A program made the translations under genes and the position numbers. From Planctomycetota bacterium (GTDB lineage Bacteria > Planctomycetota > UBA1135 > GCA-002748355): 64,000 nucleotides of DNA. Of the stretch, positions 1-8,638 are shown one piece after another. The notes beneath the pieces were generated by a model. The model saw only the letters and a list, made by a program, of their open reading frames with translations, was not told where the DNA came from and did not search any database. The stretch lies in the NCBI GenBank assembly GCA_020638795.1, contig JACKHW010000001.1, positions 496,001 to 560,000 of the forward strand. Reading direction: 5' to 3'. The stretch's first letter is position 1. Every line of letters starts with the position of its first letter.

Positions 1-278
1 CGACCATGCCATTCTGCGGTGCCTGTGATCGAGCGCGTCTCGTTGCGGATGGTCGCTTCTTCACGTGCCTGTATTCACGCGCCGGCGTCGACTTGCGATC
101 GTGGCTCCGGAGCAAGGCGATGGACGACGACATTCGGGATCTGATCGCCGGAGTGTGGCGCGAGCGCGACGATCGAGGCGCCGAGAAGCGACTCGAACTC
201 GCGGCGCGGAGCCCACTGGCGTCCCGAGCGGAACTCGCCAACGATCCACATCTCGAAATGCACACGCGCGGTGGTTGA
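1..278 (+). CDS. moaA: GTP 3',8-cyclase MoaA, C-terminal part (cut by the window edge)
   Basis: Only the last 92 or so codons lie in the window; the open frame runs in from position 3 and stops with TGA at 276-278. The visible part carries the MoaA C-terminal signature FCGACDRARLVADGRFFTCL, whose cysteines help bind the second [4Fe-4S] cluster. It is followed by the DLRSWLR and WRERDDRGAE segments typical of the family tail. MoaA is a radical SAM enzyme that starts molybdenum cofactor synthesis by cyclising GTP together with MoaC. The last 8 bases overlap the next gene, which suggests cotranscription. The start and the N-terminal CxxxCxxC motif lie outside the window. Confidence 0.9.
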   Translation, partial: TMPFCGACDRARLVADGRFFTCLYSRAGVDLRSWLRSKAMDDDIRDLIAGVWRERDDRGAEKRLELAARSPLASRAELANDPHLEMHTRGG

Positions 279-909
279 GCCGCACGGGGAGCGTCGACGA
301 TTCGAGCTCCCGCGAGTCCGAGATCAGGAATCGTGGATCGACGTCTGGCAACCGTTCTTCCAGCGCGTCGAGGCGGACGCGGTGTTCGAAGCGCTCTGCT
401 CGGAGTCGTCGTTCGAGAGACGCAGCATCCGGCTCTTCGGGCGTGAGGTGACACAGCCGCGCGGCATCGCTTGGGCCGGTGATCTGCCATACACGTACTC
501 GCGAAGCACGCTGGATCCTCGACCCTGGCCTTCGACCTTGCAGCGACTGCGAACGATCGTCGCCGAGGTCGTCGGGCAGGACTACAACCACGCGCTGCTC
601 AATCTCTATCGCGACGGACTCGATTCGATGGGAATGCACAGCGACGACGAGGTCGAACTCGGTGCTCTACCGACGATCGTCTCGTTCTCGTTCGGGGTCA
701 CACGTCACTTGACCGTCAGAGCGAAGCATGAGAACGCGTCACCAGAGCCGCGGCACTCGTACAGGTTCGAGCTCGCGCACGGCGACTTGGCCGTCATGGG
801 AGGTGCGATGCAGCGGGACTACCTGCACGGCGTCCCGAAGTCCCGAAAGGTCGAGGGACCGCGCCTCAATGTGACATTTCGCCGGATCGTGATCGACTCG
901 CGGTCGTGA
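271..909 (+). CDS. AlkB-type 2-oxoglutarate/Fe(II)-dependent dioxygenase
   Basis: A 212-residue protein of the AlkB family, which repairs alkylated bases by oxidative demethylation. Visible family marks are NLYRDGLDSMGMHSDDE (the HxD iron ligands in a setting close to ALKBH2 and bacterial AlkB), the distal histidine in YLHGVPK, and RLNVTFRR, where the first Arg should bind 2-oxoglutarate. The start is GTG at 271 inside the end of moaA (8-base overlap), and no better downstream start precedes the conserved region. The 3' end overlaps the convergent flhG by 44 bases. The substrate (DNA, RNA or protein) cannot be told from sequence. Confidence 0.85.
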   Translation: MVEPHGERRRFELPRVRDQESWIDVWQPFFQRVEADAVFEALCSESSFERRSIRLFGREVTQPRGIAWAGDLPYTYSRSTLDPRPWPSTLQRLRTIVAEVVGQDYNHALLNLYRDGLDSMGMHSDDEVELGALPTIVSFSFGVTRHLTVRAKHENASPEPRHSYRFELAHGDLAVMGGAMQRDYLHGVPKSRKVEGPRLNVTFRRIVIDSRS

Positions 910-1750
910 CCAAGCGCATCGAGTCCGCGAGCTTCGCGCTGATCACCGCGAGCTCTCGTTGTGACGGGTGTTGTTCGTCGAGTCGCAGCGAGAACGGAAC
1001 CTGTGTGCGCACGCTCGATGCGATTGCCTGGTGTTCGTGGAACCAGCCGAGGAGTTCGGGCCGGAAGCCGAGAAACGTCGAAGCGACTTTGCGCAACCGG
1101 GTAGCCGTCAGGATCGCTTCGTCCTTCCCCGTGACGCGGTTGACCAGGAGCGATGGTTCGATGTCGTCCCGAATCGCATGCGCGACCTTGATCACGCCGT
1201 AGGCATCCGTGACCGATGCCGGGTCGGACTGCGTGACGACGACGGTGCGGTGGGCGATCTCGATGGCTCCCTGGACCCACGGGCCAACGCCGGCCCCCGT
1301 GTCGAGAACGACGACATCGATGGCTGGCATCGACTGCAGAACCCGGTCGACCAGCGTCTTCGGTCCGCTGCGATCACGAATGGCCAAGAGTCGCTCGCGT
1401 TCGGCCTCGGTGGCCCGGCCTCCGGGAACGACGAGTAGGCCTCGATCCGCGACGAGGAGAGCATCTGCAGGACGGCACAACCCCTCGAGGATGTCATCGA
1501 CATCGTGACGTCCGGCGAGCCGCATGTGCACATCGACGTTGGCGAGTCCGGGGTCCAGGTCGATGAGCAAGGTGCGCAAGCCGATCGACGCCAGGCGAAG
1601 TGCGAGATTGACCGAGACCACCGTCTTGCCGACACCGCCCTTTCCGCTGCAGACCGTGATGACCTTGGTGGTCCTTTCCGGCGGTTTGGCTCGGCGCTTG
1701 ACGAGCGATTGCAGCGTTTCTGCCTGGTTCTGTGCCGTTTGCGGAATCAT
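866..1750 (-). CDS. flhG: FlhG/YlxH-type MinD-like ATPase, flagellar number regulator
   Basis: A 294-residue ParA/MinD-family ATPase. The deviant Walker A is SGKGGVGKT (signature Lys about residue 37, second Lys about 42), followed by LIDLDPGLANVDVH. The short N-terminal stretch NQAETLQSLV resembles the FlhG helix that stimulates FlhF GTPase. In flagellated bacteria FlhG limits flagellar number and counteracts FlhF. The start ATG at 1750 overlaps the flhF stop by 4 bases (ATGA); a longer frame reaches upstream but is Arg-rich and not family-like. It is the last gene of the flagellar operon and ends 44 bases inside the opposite-strand AlkB gene. Confidence 0.88.
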   Translation of the reverse strand: MIPQTAQNQAETLQSLVKRRAKPPERTTKVITVCSGKGGVGKTVVSVNLALRLASIGLRTLLIDLDPGLANVDVHMRLAGRHDVDDILEGLCRPADALLVADRGLLVVPGGRATEAERERLLAIRDRSGPKTLVDRVLQSMPAIDVVVLDTGAGVGPWVQGAIEIAHRTVVVTQSDPASVTDAYGVIKVAHAIRDDIEPSLLVNRVTGKDEAILTATRLRKVASTFLGFRPELLGWFHEHQAIASSVRTQVPFSLRLDEQHPSQRELAVISAKLADSMRLVTTASRSRSGEMSH

Positions 1751-2757
1751 GCGTGACGCACCTTCGCTGGGAGTTCGACGAGGTTCTTGTCTTCGGGCAC
1801 GAGTTCTCGTGCGTAGGTTCGGGCGTCGGCGTCTTCCCAATCTTCGGGGACGCGCTGCCCCGTCCCGTGACCCGCGATTGCGAGATCGCGTTCGATGGCG
1901 AGGGACAGGAGTTCGCCGGGGACGTCCGTTTCGTCCCACTTGCACGCGATCATCGCCGACGGTTCGAAGGTCGAGAACGTCGCGAGTGCGCGTTCGAGGT
2001 CGCGGCGCCTGCCTGCCGCTGGCAAGCAGAGCAGCACGTCGACATCGAGGCCGGTGAACAGTCCGCGGATGCCGCGGATCGCCTGTTCGTCGCGCGGGTT
2101 TCGACCGGACGTGTCGATCCAGACGCGATCGTGGTCGGAAAAGTCGTCCAATGCGCGTCGAACGTCTTGCGGCGTGAACGCGACTCGGAACGGCAGCTCC
2201 ATCATGTCGGCAAACGCTCGAATCTGCTCGACGGCTGCGACGCGATACGTGTCGGTCGTGACGATGGCGGTCGACAGGCCATGTTCGAGTGCATCCCGTG
2301 CAGCGAGTTTGGCGATCGTCGTGGTCTTGCCGACACCGGTCGGCCCGACGAGCGCGATCCGCTTGCCGCGTATGGGCACCGTGCGTACGAGACCCGAGAG
2401 CACGCGTCGAACGACGGTGGGAAGTGACCGGCTGCCGCGCTGAAGCAGCCCTTCATCCAGGCCGCGCACGGCGCGCAGTACCGCTGTCGTGACCCGGTCG
2501 GAGACACCATGGGTGCCGAGTTCGATGGCCAATGCTGCCGCAGGGTCCTTCGCGGTCCGCCTGCTCGCATGCCGACGGGCGCCATCGTTCCCGCCTGTCA
2601 TGGGAGACGACGCAACGTCTTCCGGTCTGCGAGCAAACACGACGGTCATCTCGCCTTCGCGAGCGGTGTCGATGATCAGAGCGTCACGCCCGACTTCGCG
2701 CTCGACGCGTGCGAGCGCCTCACTCATCGATCTTGCGACGATACGACGGAGAATCAT
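1747..2757 (-). CDS. flhF: FlhF, SRP-like GTPase for flagellar placement
   Basis: A 336-residue SRP/FtsY-type GTPase. It has the FlhF N-terminal start MILRRIVARSMSEALARV, a P-loop GPTGVGKTTTIAKLAA, the VTTDTYRVAAVEQIR motif and WIDTSGRNPRDEQ. FlhF recruits early flagellar components to the cell pole or membrane and is paired with FlhG. The start ATG at 2757 overlaps the flhA stop (ATGA). The Ala/Arg-rich middle region between the N-terminal B domain and the NG domain is short, as is common for FlhF. Confidence 0.9.
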   Translation of the reverse strand: MILRRIVARSMSEALARVEREVGRDALIIDTAREGEMTVVFARRPEDVASSPMTGGNDGARRHASRRTAKDPAAALAIELGTHGVSDRVTTAVLRAVRGLDEGLLQRGSRSLPTVVRRVLSGLVRTVPIRGKRIALVGPTGVGKTTTIAKLAARDALEHGLSTAIVTTDTYRVAAVEQIRAFADMMELPFRVAFTPQDVRRALDDFSDHDRVWIDTSGRNPRDEQAIRGIRGLFTGLDVDVLLCLPAAGRRRDLERALATFSTFEPSAMIACKWDETDVPGELLSLAIERDLAIAGHGTGQRVPEDWEDADARTYARELVPEDKNLVELPAKVRHA

Positions 2758-4811
2758 GCAGCGACCTCCTCGAGGCTGATTCGTGCCTGGACCTCGACGC
2801 CTGCGCACGAAGCCACTTCTTGATAGGAAAGCACCGCGGCGCCCGGGACCACTCCGAGGATCGCCTGCGATAGGAAGCGTCGAAGCCCACTGCGAACGAC
2901 GAGGATCGGAGCGTGGCCGTCACGCACGAGTTCGGCGAGGACCGCGGCACAACGATCGACGAAGCGACCGAGTGTGCCTTCTGGCAGCGCGTCGACAGGG
3001 GTCGTGGATGCTCCGATCGCGGCGAGGAGTCGCTGTTCGAGACTCGCGTCGATCGTGGCGACGTGGAGCTTGTCGTCCGCACCGCGCAGCGGTTCGGTGA
3101 TCGCTCGTGCGAGTCGCAGACGCACCGCTTCGGCGAGCTGTTGGGGATCGTTCTTGTCTCCCGCGTGTTCTGCGAGTGCTTCGAGGATCAGCGGGAGGTT
3201 GCGGATCGGAATGCGTTCTTCGAGCAACAATGCGAGCACGCGTTGGACTTGCAATGCCGTCAACGTCTTGGGGATCAGGTCCTCGATGATCGTCGGTGAC
3301 GTCTCCTTCGCGTGATCGAGCAGGGCGCCGACGTCTTCGCGTGACAACAGCTCGCTCGCGTGCTTCTTGATGAGCTCGGTGAGATGCGTCACGAGCACCG
3401 TCGGTGCTTCGATCACCGTGTAGCCGGCGATCTCGGCCTGGTCTTTCTTGGCCTCGGAGATCCACTTTGCCGGTAGTCCATATGCGGGTTCGACCGCCTC
3501 GACGCCGTCGATCGGGCTCGCGGTACCCGTAGGGTCGATCGCCAAATACTGACCTGCACGAAGGCTGCCGGCAGCGATCTCGTGGCCCAGGAGGCGAATA
3601 CGGTACGAGTTGGGTTCGAGCGTGACGTCGTCCTTGACGCGAATCGGTGGAACGACGATGCCGAGTTCGCCCGCGATCTGTCGACGCAAGGCAGCGATCT
3701 GTTCGAGCAGTCCTCCGTGCTTGCCGGGATCGACGAGCGAGATCAGTCGATACCCGATCTCGATGCCGAGTCGATCGACGCGCAAGAGGTCGCGGATCTT
3801 CTCTTCTTCTTTGGCCAACGGCTCTTCGGGCTGTTCGACGACCGGTTGTGCTTTCCTCTTGGCCGCTTGATTGAACGAGTACGCGAGCAATGTCGACCCG
3901 AGTACGAGAAAAGGGAACGAAGGGAAACCAGGCACGAGACCGAGAGCACAGAGTGCACCACCCGCGGTGCGGACGCCGAATCGCCCGTCCAAGAGCTGAC
4001 CACGGATCTCGTCGCCGAGTTCGCGTTTGCTGGCGGCCTTGGTCACGAGAATGCCGGATGCGATCGAGACGATCAGGCCGGGAATCTGCGATATGAGTCC
4101 ATCACCGACGGTCAGCACCGTGTATTGCTGCAACGCGGTGCCCACTGTCATGTTGCGTTGGAACACGCCCAGCGCGATCCCGCCGACGATGTTGATCGCC
4201 GTGATGATGAGACCAGCGATCGCATCACCGCGGATGAACTTGCCGGCACCGTCCATGGCGCCATAGAACTCGTTCTCGCGGGACAGCTCTTCGCGCCTGA
4301 GTTTAGCCTCTTCGTTCGACATCACGCCGGCATTGAGATCCGCGTCGATGGCCATTTGCTTGCCGGGCATGGCATCGAGTGCAAAGCGCGCGGCAACTTC
4401 GGCGATTCGGTTCTGCCCCTTGGTGATCACGGCGAACTGGATCACGACGAGGATCAAGAAGACGACGATGCCGACCGTGTAGCTGCCACCCACGACGACC
4501 CGGCCGAACGCTTCGATCACGCTGCCGGCATCTCCCTGCAGCAAGATGAGTCGTGTCGATGCAACGTTGAGCGACAAGCGCAACAACGCGGTGAAGAGAA
4601 TGACGCTGGGGAACGTGCTGAAGTCCAGTGGCCGGCTCGCGCCGAGAGTCGCCATCAGGATCAACAGGCTGCCAGCGATGTTGATGGTGAGGAGGAAGTC
4701 GAGGACGACTGTCGGCAGCGGAATGATCAATACCGCGATCAGACCGAGCAGGCCCAATGTCAGGACCAATCCCGAGCTGCGCGCACGTCGTTGATTCATG
4801 TCGTACGGCAT
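2754..4811 (-). CDS. flhA: FlhA, flagellar export gate protein
   Basis: A 685-residue FHIPEP-family protein, a normal length. The N-terminal half has about eight membrane segments and the family signature RLSLNVASTRLILLQG. The cytoplasmic half (about residues 340-685) includes the linker and the C-terminal domain, ending in GVEVQARISLEEVAA. FlhA forms the nonameric ring that docks export substrates and chaperones in the flagellar type III apparatus. The ATG at 4811 lies one base downstream of the flhB stop. An internal ATG four codons later (4799) is an alternative start. Confidence 0.95.
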   Translation of the reverse strand: MPYDMNQRRARSSGLVLTLGLLGLIAVLIIPLPTVVLDFLLTINIAGSLLILMATLGASRPLDFSTFPSVILFTALLRLSLNVASTRLILLQGDAGSVIEAFGRVVVGGSYTVGIVVFLILVVIQFAVITKGQNRIAEVAARFALDAMPGKQMAIDADLNAGVMSNEEAKLRREELSRENEFYGAMDGAGKFIRGDAIAGLIITAINIVGGIALGVFQRNMTVGTALQQYTVLTVGDGLISQIPGLIVSIASGILVTKAASKRELGDEIRGQLLDGRFGVRTAGGALCALGLVPGFPSFPFLVLGSTLLAYSFNQAAKRKAQPVVEQPEEPLAKEEEKIRDLLRVDRLGIEIGYRLISLVDPGKHGGLLEQIAALRRQIAGELGIVVPPIRVKDDVTLEPNSYRIRLLGHEIAAGSLRAGQYLAIDPTGTASPIDGVEAVEPAYGLPAKWISEAKKDQAEIAGYTVIEAPTVLVTHLTELIKKHASELLSREDVGALLDHAKETSPTIIEDLIPKTLTALQVQRVLALLLEERIPIRNLPLILEALAEHAGDKNDPQQLAEAVRLRLARAITEPLRGADDKLHVATIDASLEQRLLAAIGASTTPVDALPEGTLGRFVDRCAAVLAELVRDGHAPILVVRSGLRRFLSQAILGVVPGAAVLSYQEVASCAGVEVQARISLEEVAA

Positions 4812-4812
4812 G

Positions 4813-5886
4813 TCAGACGGCCTCCTTGTCGAGCTTCATGACCCGGCTGAGGATCGATGCGACGGCCCGGTAGAACTTGGGTGGAATTTCGTCGCCGAGA
4901 TCCACGTTGCGGTACAGCGCTCGCGTCAGCGGAGGATCCTCGACGATCGGGATGCCGTTCGACTTCGCGATCTCACGGATCCGAAGCGCGACGAGTTCGG
5001 TGCCCTTGGCGACGAGCGTCGGTGCGCTCATTCGGCTGCGCTCGTACCTCAGAGCGACCGAGTAGTGCGTGGGGTTGGTCAGGACCACGTCCGCCTTGGG
5101 CACCTCTTCCATCATGCGACGACGCGCGAGTTCGCGTTGTGCGCGGCGGATCCTGCCTTTGACTTCGGGATCACCCTCGGCTTGTTTGTTCTCGTCGCGG
5201 ATCTCTTGCTTGCTCATGCGCAGATCGCGCGCGTGTTGCCAGCGTTGGTAGAAGAAGTCGATCCAAGAAATCACGAACATGGTGACTGCGATCCACCAGA
5301 AGATCGCGAGTGCGAGCTTGGCGATGCGCCCGGCTGCGGCGCCGAAGTCGAGTTCGGGTAGGAGCATCAGCTCTTCGACTCGCGCACTCACCGCGATCCA
5401 AAGGACGCAAGTGAGGAGTGCGAGCTTGACCAACGACATGAACGCCCGCACGAGTCCGCGCGGAGAGAAGAGCCGCTTGAGCCCGCTCGCCGGATTGAGC
5501 TTCTCGAACTTCGGACTGATCTTCTCGGTCGACAGCTTGAACCCGCCGACTTGCATCAGGCCGGTGACCAAGGAGACGATGACCAAGATCGCGAGTAGCG
5601 GGAGCAGCGCTGGGGCGATTCCGTAGATGACCTCGTCGAGCGCCGACAGAGACCAGCGAATGTCGGCCGCAGCGGGTTTCCGAAGGTGGAATCCTTCGAC
5701 CATCATGGATTCGAGTGCATCGATGACGATCGATCCCGTCCACTCCACCGCCAGAACGCCAGCGAGCAGAAGCGTCGACATCGAAAGGTCTTGCGACCAC
5801 GCGACGTTTCCCTTGCGTCGTGCGTCCTCGCGGCGCTTCGGAGTCGCCTCTTCGGTCTTGTCGTCGCGGTCGTCGAAGATGCCCAT
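4813..5886 (-). CDS. flhB: FlhB, flagellar export switch protein
   Basis: A 357-residue FlhB. It opens with the usual MGIFDDRDDKTEEATPKRR segment (cf. 'DKTEEPT..K..KAR'). Four membrane helices follow, then the cytoplasmic domain with the self-cleaving NPTH motif at residues 271-274 (VVLTNPTHYSVALRY). Cleavage between N and P switches substrate specificity from rod/hook to filament proteins. It sits 3 bases after fliR and 1 base before flhA. Confidence 0.95.
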   Translation of the reverse strand: MGIFDDRDDKTEEATPKRREDARRKGNVAWSQDLSMSTLLLAGVLAVEWTGSIVIDALESMMVEGFHLRKPAAADIRWSLSALDEVIYGIAPALLPLLAILVIVSLVTGLMQVGGFKLSTEKISPKFEKLNPASGLKRLFSPRGLVRAFMSLVKLALLTCVLWIAVSARVEELMLLPELDFGAAAGRIAKLALAIFWWIAVTMFVISWIDFFYQRWQHARDLRMSKQEIRDENKQAEGDPEVKGRIRRAQRELARRRMMEEVPKADVVLTNPTHYSVALRYERSRMSAPTLVAKGTELVALRIREIAKSNGIPIVEDPPLTRALYRNVDLGDEIPPKFYRAVASILSRVMKLDKEAV

Positions 5887-5889
5887 GGT

Positions 5890-6663
5890 TCAACTCGCCG
5901 CTGCCAAGTCGATCATGCGATGCGCATTCGCGAACACGCTCTCGAACAGTCGGTAGACGTGGGGCGCAGCCATGTCGAAGAAGAGCCACGTCGTGAACAT
6001 CGCGACGAGGATGCGGATCGCGTAGCCGAACTCCATCAGGTGGATCTGGGGCACGGCGCGCGACAGCACGACGAGCACGATCGTCAGCAGGATCAAGCAC
6101 GCATAGACCGGAGTCGCGAGCAAGACCGCGGTCTGCATCGTCGAGCCAGCGAGGTTCCAACATGACGAAACCACGGCTTCGAGATTCCAACTGGTGCCGA
6201 TGCGTACGCGATCGAAGAGCTCCGACAGGATCCGAAACGCCTCGTGATGCGCGTTGACCTCGAGCAAGAAGAGAAAGGCGATCGTCTCGAAGAATCTCGC
6301 GACGACGGGCGACGATGTCCCTGTCGTCGGGTCGACGACCTGTGCCATCGAGAATCCCATCTCGTGCCCGAGGATCTCACCAGTAATCCGAAGCGCGACG
6401 AAGAGAAGCTGAATCGTGAATCCGAAGAGCAAGCCGAGCACGACTTCGCGTGCCACGAGCAGCGCGAGGTTAGCGATCCCGCCATCGAGCGCGATGAACT
6501 CCGGGCGACGCGAGAACAGCAGCACGGCAAGCGTGAACGCGAGCACGATCCTCGGCATCTTGCTGTCCCCGGTCGTGCCGAGGAACATCATCGCGGACAC
6601 CATCGCGGTCGTACGCGCGAGCGTCAGCGTGAATCCGGGAGCGAGCTCGAAGACCCAGTTCAT
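5890..6663 (-). CDS. fliR: FliR, flagellar export gate protein
   Basis: A 257-residue, very hydrophobic protein matching FliR in length and in the GFSMAQVVDPTTGTSSP motif, which corresponds to the family's 'G.Q.....DP..'. It forms part of the FliP5Q4R1 export channel. The start is ATG at 6663, which overlaps the fliQ stop by 4 bases. A longer upstream frame is Arg-rich, antisense-like sequence and was not used. Confidence 0.93.
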   Translation of the reverse strand: MNWVFELAPGFTLTLARTTAMVSAMMFLGTTGDSKMPRIVLAFTLAVLLFSRRPEFIALDGGIANLALLVAREVVLGLLFGFTIQLLFVALRITGEILGHEMGFSMAQVVDPTTGTSSPVVARFFETIAFLFLLEVNAHHEAFRILSELFDRVRIGTSWNLEAVVSSCWNLAGSTMQTAVLLATPVYACLILLTIVLVVLSRAVPQIHLMEFGYAIRILVAMFTTWLFFDMAAPHVYRLFESVFANAHRMIDLAAAS

Positions 6664-6935
6664 GCGAGTCCGGCGATCGCCGCGAGGTTCTCGAACAAGC
6701 CGATCGCGAACTCGTACAGTTTGTTGAGGATCCACGGCAGCATGAGCATCAACGTCACCGCGACGCCGAGCATCTTGGGCACGAGTGTCAACGTCTGTTC
6801 CTGAAGGCTCGTGACGGCCTGAAAGAGACTGACGACGATTCCGATCGCGGTTCCGACGAGAAGTGCCGGAGCAACGATCTCGATCGCGATCCACAACGTC
6901 TGACGTGCGAGGTCGACGACTAGCGCTTCATTCAT
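6660..6935 (-). CDS. fliQ: FliQ, flagellar export gate protein
   Basis: A 91-residue protein with two membrane helices and the typical FliQ order: an N-terminal MNEALVVDLARQTLW segment, then VSLFQAVTSLQEQTLTLVPK between the helices. FliQ surrounds FliP/FliR in the export channel. It lies 6 bases after fliP and overlaps fliR by 4 bases. Confidence 0.95.
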   Translation of the reverse strand: MNEALVVDLARQTLWIAIEIVAPALLVGTAIGIVVSLFQAVTSLQEQTLTLVPKMLGVAVTLMLMLPWILNKLYEFAIGLFENLAAIAGLA

Positions 6936-6941
6936 GAGTGG

Positions 6942-7829
6942 TTACGCTGCGTAGCTTTGGACCGCGGAACGAATCACGAGGTTCCAGCCGTCGACGAGAA
7001 CGAACAGGAGCACCTTGAACGGTGTCGAGAGAACGACCGGGGGCAACGTGAACATGCCCATCGAGATCAAAACGCTCGAGATCACGAGATCGATCACGAG
7101 GAACGGCAAGAAGAGCACGAATCCCATCTGGAACGCCGTCTTGATCTCGGACAGCACGAATGCCGGTACGAGGAGATGGAACGGTGGATCCTCGAGTGAT
7201 TCTGGGTACGGCTGCTTTGCGATGTCGTACATCAACTGCAGGTCGTCGGGGCGCGTCTGACGCGCCAAGAAATCGCCGAGAACGTCACCCGCGATTTCGC
7301 CTGCCTGCTGGATCGTGATCTTGTTCTGGTCGTAGGGGACCCAAGCCTCGACGTACAACTTGTCGAGCGTCGGTTTCATGATGAAGAGCGTCAGGAAGAA
7401 CGCGAATCCCGTGACCACGAGATTCGGTGGCATCTCCTGGATGCTGAGCGCGCGCTTCATGAACGACAGCACGATGATGATGCGCGTGAACGACGTCAGG
7501 CTCATCACGATCGCCGGCGCCATCGTCAGTAGCGTGATGAAGAGCGCGATCTCGATTCCGGTCGAGAGCGTCGTCCTGCTGTCACCCGTCTGCACGTTGA
7601 CCTGAACACCCGGACCACTGCCCGGTGCCGGCGGTCCGTATTGTGGTGAGCCGAGGTTGCGCTCGGGCATCTCAGGGATCTCGGGGATCGCCGGGATCGA
7701 CTTCTTCGTTCCGGACTGGGCGAACGCGCGCGACGCCGTGCCGAGCTGCAGCGCGAGCAGCGCGGTCAGCCAGACGAGAAGCGTCAGGAATCGAGAAGTC
7801 GGGGAACCCGTCATCGGAGAGAATCGCAT
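6942..7829 (-). CDS. fliP: FliP, flagellar export gate protein
   Basis: A 295-residue FliP with a cleavable signal peptide, as in other FliP proteins. Family motifs include SFTRIIIVLSFMKRALS, PPNLVVTGFAFFLT and the C-terminal PPVVLSTPFKVLLFVLVDGW. After the signal peptide there is a Pro/Ile/Glu-rich stretch (SIPAIPEIPEMPE) and a Gly/Pro-rich segment, longer than in E. coli FliP. Two ATGs are possible (7829 and 7814). The first leaves 11 bases after fliO. Neither has a clear ribosome binding site. Confidence 0.93.
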   Translation of the reverse strand: MRFSPMTGSPTSRFLTLLVWLTALLALQLGTASRAFAQSGTKKSIPAIPEIPEMPERNLGSPQYGPPAPGSGPGVQVNVQTGDSRTTLSTGIEIALFITLLTMAPAIVMSLTSFTRIIIVLSFMKRALSIQEMPPNLVVTGFAFFLTLFIMKPTLDKLYVEAWVPYDQNKITIQQAGEIAGDVLGDFLARQTRPDDLQLMYDIAKQPYPESLEDPPFHLLVPAFVLSEIKTAFQMGFVLFLPFLVIDLVISSVLISMGMFTLPPVVLSTPFKVLLFVLVDGWNLVIRSAVQSYAA

Positions 7830-7840
7830 CGAAGCGGCGC

Positions 7841-8434
7841 TCAACCGAGCTTCCCGAGCAGGGCACGGAAGTCGCCCAACTTCGCTTTGCGCGCGGCAGA
7901 GTGCGCCGCTGCTCGTCCGCCGGCACGCGGAGTCGGCAACAGGTCGCGCGGTGTGGCTCCGTCGTCGTCCCAATCGTCGACGTGGTCGTCGACGGTGGCG
8001 TCGACACCGTCACTCGGTGTCAGGTCTCGCAGCATTTGAACACCGCACTCGGACTCCGCGATCAGGAGCAATCTGTCGCCGACGCGGAGGTAGTGGAGAG
8101 CGCGCCCCTTGCCAAGGCGGCGCGACTCCTTGAGTTCGATCGTCGACGGCGTTCCGCCCTCTGCGCGTGTCGTTTGCATGCGCCGGAGCACGACGATGCC
8201 GAACACTGCCAGCGCGAGCACGAGTGCGAGAGACGTACCGATCTGCGAGGCAGACGGCGTGCTGCGTCCAAAGGGGCCAGGCTGCGACTTCTCGGGCTTG
8301 TCGGGCACCGTGACCGGAGCGCTCGCCGTCGTGTTCGAACTCGCGTCCGCAGGTTCGAACTGCAGGAGTGCCGGCCCGAAGACCAAGACAGCAGCAAAGA
8401 GCGGTAAGACCGCGAACAGCATCCACCGGGGCAT
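7841..8434 (-). CDS. fliO: FliO-like flagellar export assembly protein
   Basis: A 197-residue protein with an N-terminal hydrophobic segment (residues 4-24), a Pro/Ser-rich spacer, a second membrane helix (about 65-85) and a small cytoplasmic domain with LGKGRALHYLRVGDRLLLIAE. That last pattern matches the FliO C-terminal domain ('..KRS..VV.VG...LLLGV'). FliO helps FliP oligomerise. It is the first gene of the operon and follows a sigma-54-type promoter. The family is poorly conserved, so position before fliP is part of the evidence. Confidence 0.8.
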   Translation of the reverse strand: MPRWMLFAVLPLFAAVLVFGPALLQFEPADASSNTTASAPVTVPDKPEKSQPGPFGRSTPSASQIGTSLALVLALAVFGIVVLRRMQTTRAEGGTPSTIELKESRRLGKGRALHYLRVGDRLLLIAESECGVQMLRDLTPSDGVDATVDDHVDDWDDDGATPRDLLPTPRAGGRAAAHSAARKAKLGDFRALLGKLG

Positions 8435-8495
8435 GCCAAGACCTCGTACTTCTCAGGAGATGGCGTCGGCTCGAGGACCGACCGTGCCCCGCGAA

Positions 8496-8511
8496 TGCAG
8501 ATGTCGTGCCA
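8496..8511 (-). promoter_or_regulatory. Sigma-54 promoter of the flagellar operon
   Basis: Read on the minus strand the site is TGGCACGACATCTGCA. The -24 box TGGCACG is perfect. The -12 box is CTGCA against consensus TTGCA, and GG and GC are exactly in register. Transcription would start about 12 bases downstream, near 8485, leaving a leader of roughly 50 bases before fliO at 8434. A sigma-54 activator is encoded at 13458-14921. Confidence 0.75.
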
Positions 8512-8638
8512 TCGTCGCTTCGAGCGTCCAAGCCACGATATCGTGTGGTGGGGTAGCAGGAGGAGCGGACGCTGGTGTCGTGGAATCGCACGAGCGTTGT
8601 CGAAGATGTCGACATGGTGAGCGCTCGACCTTTGGGCC

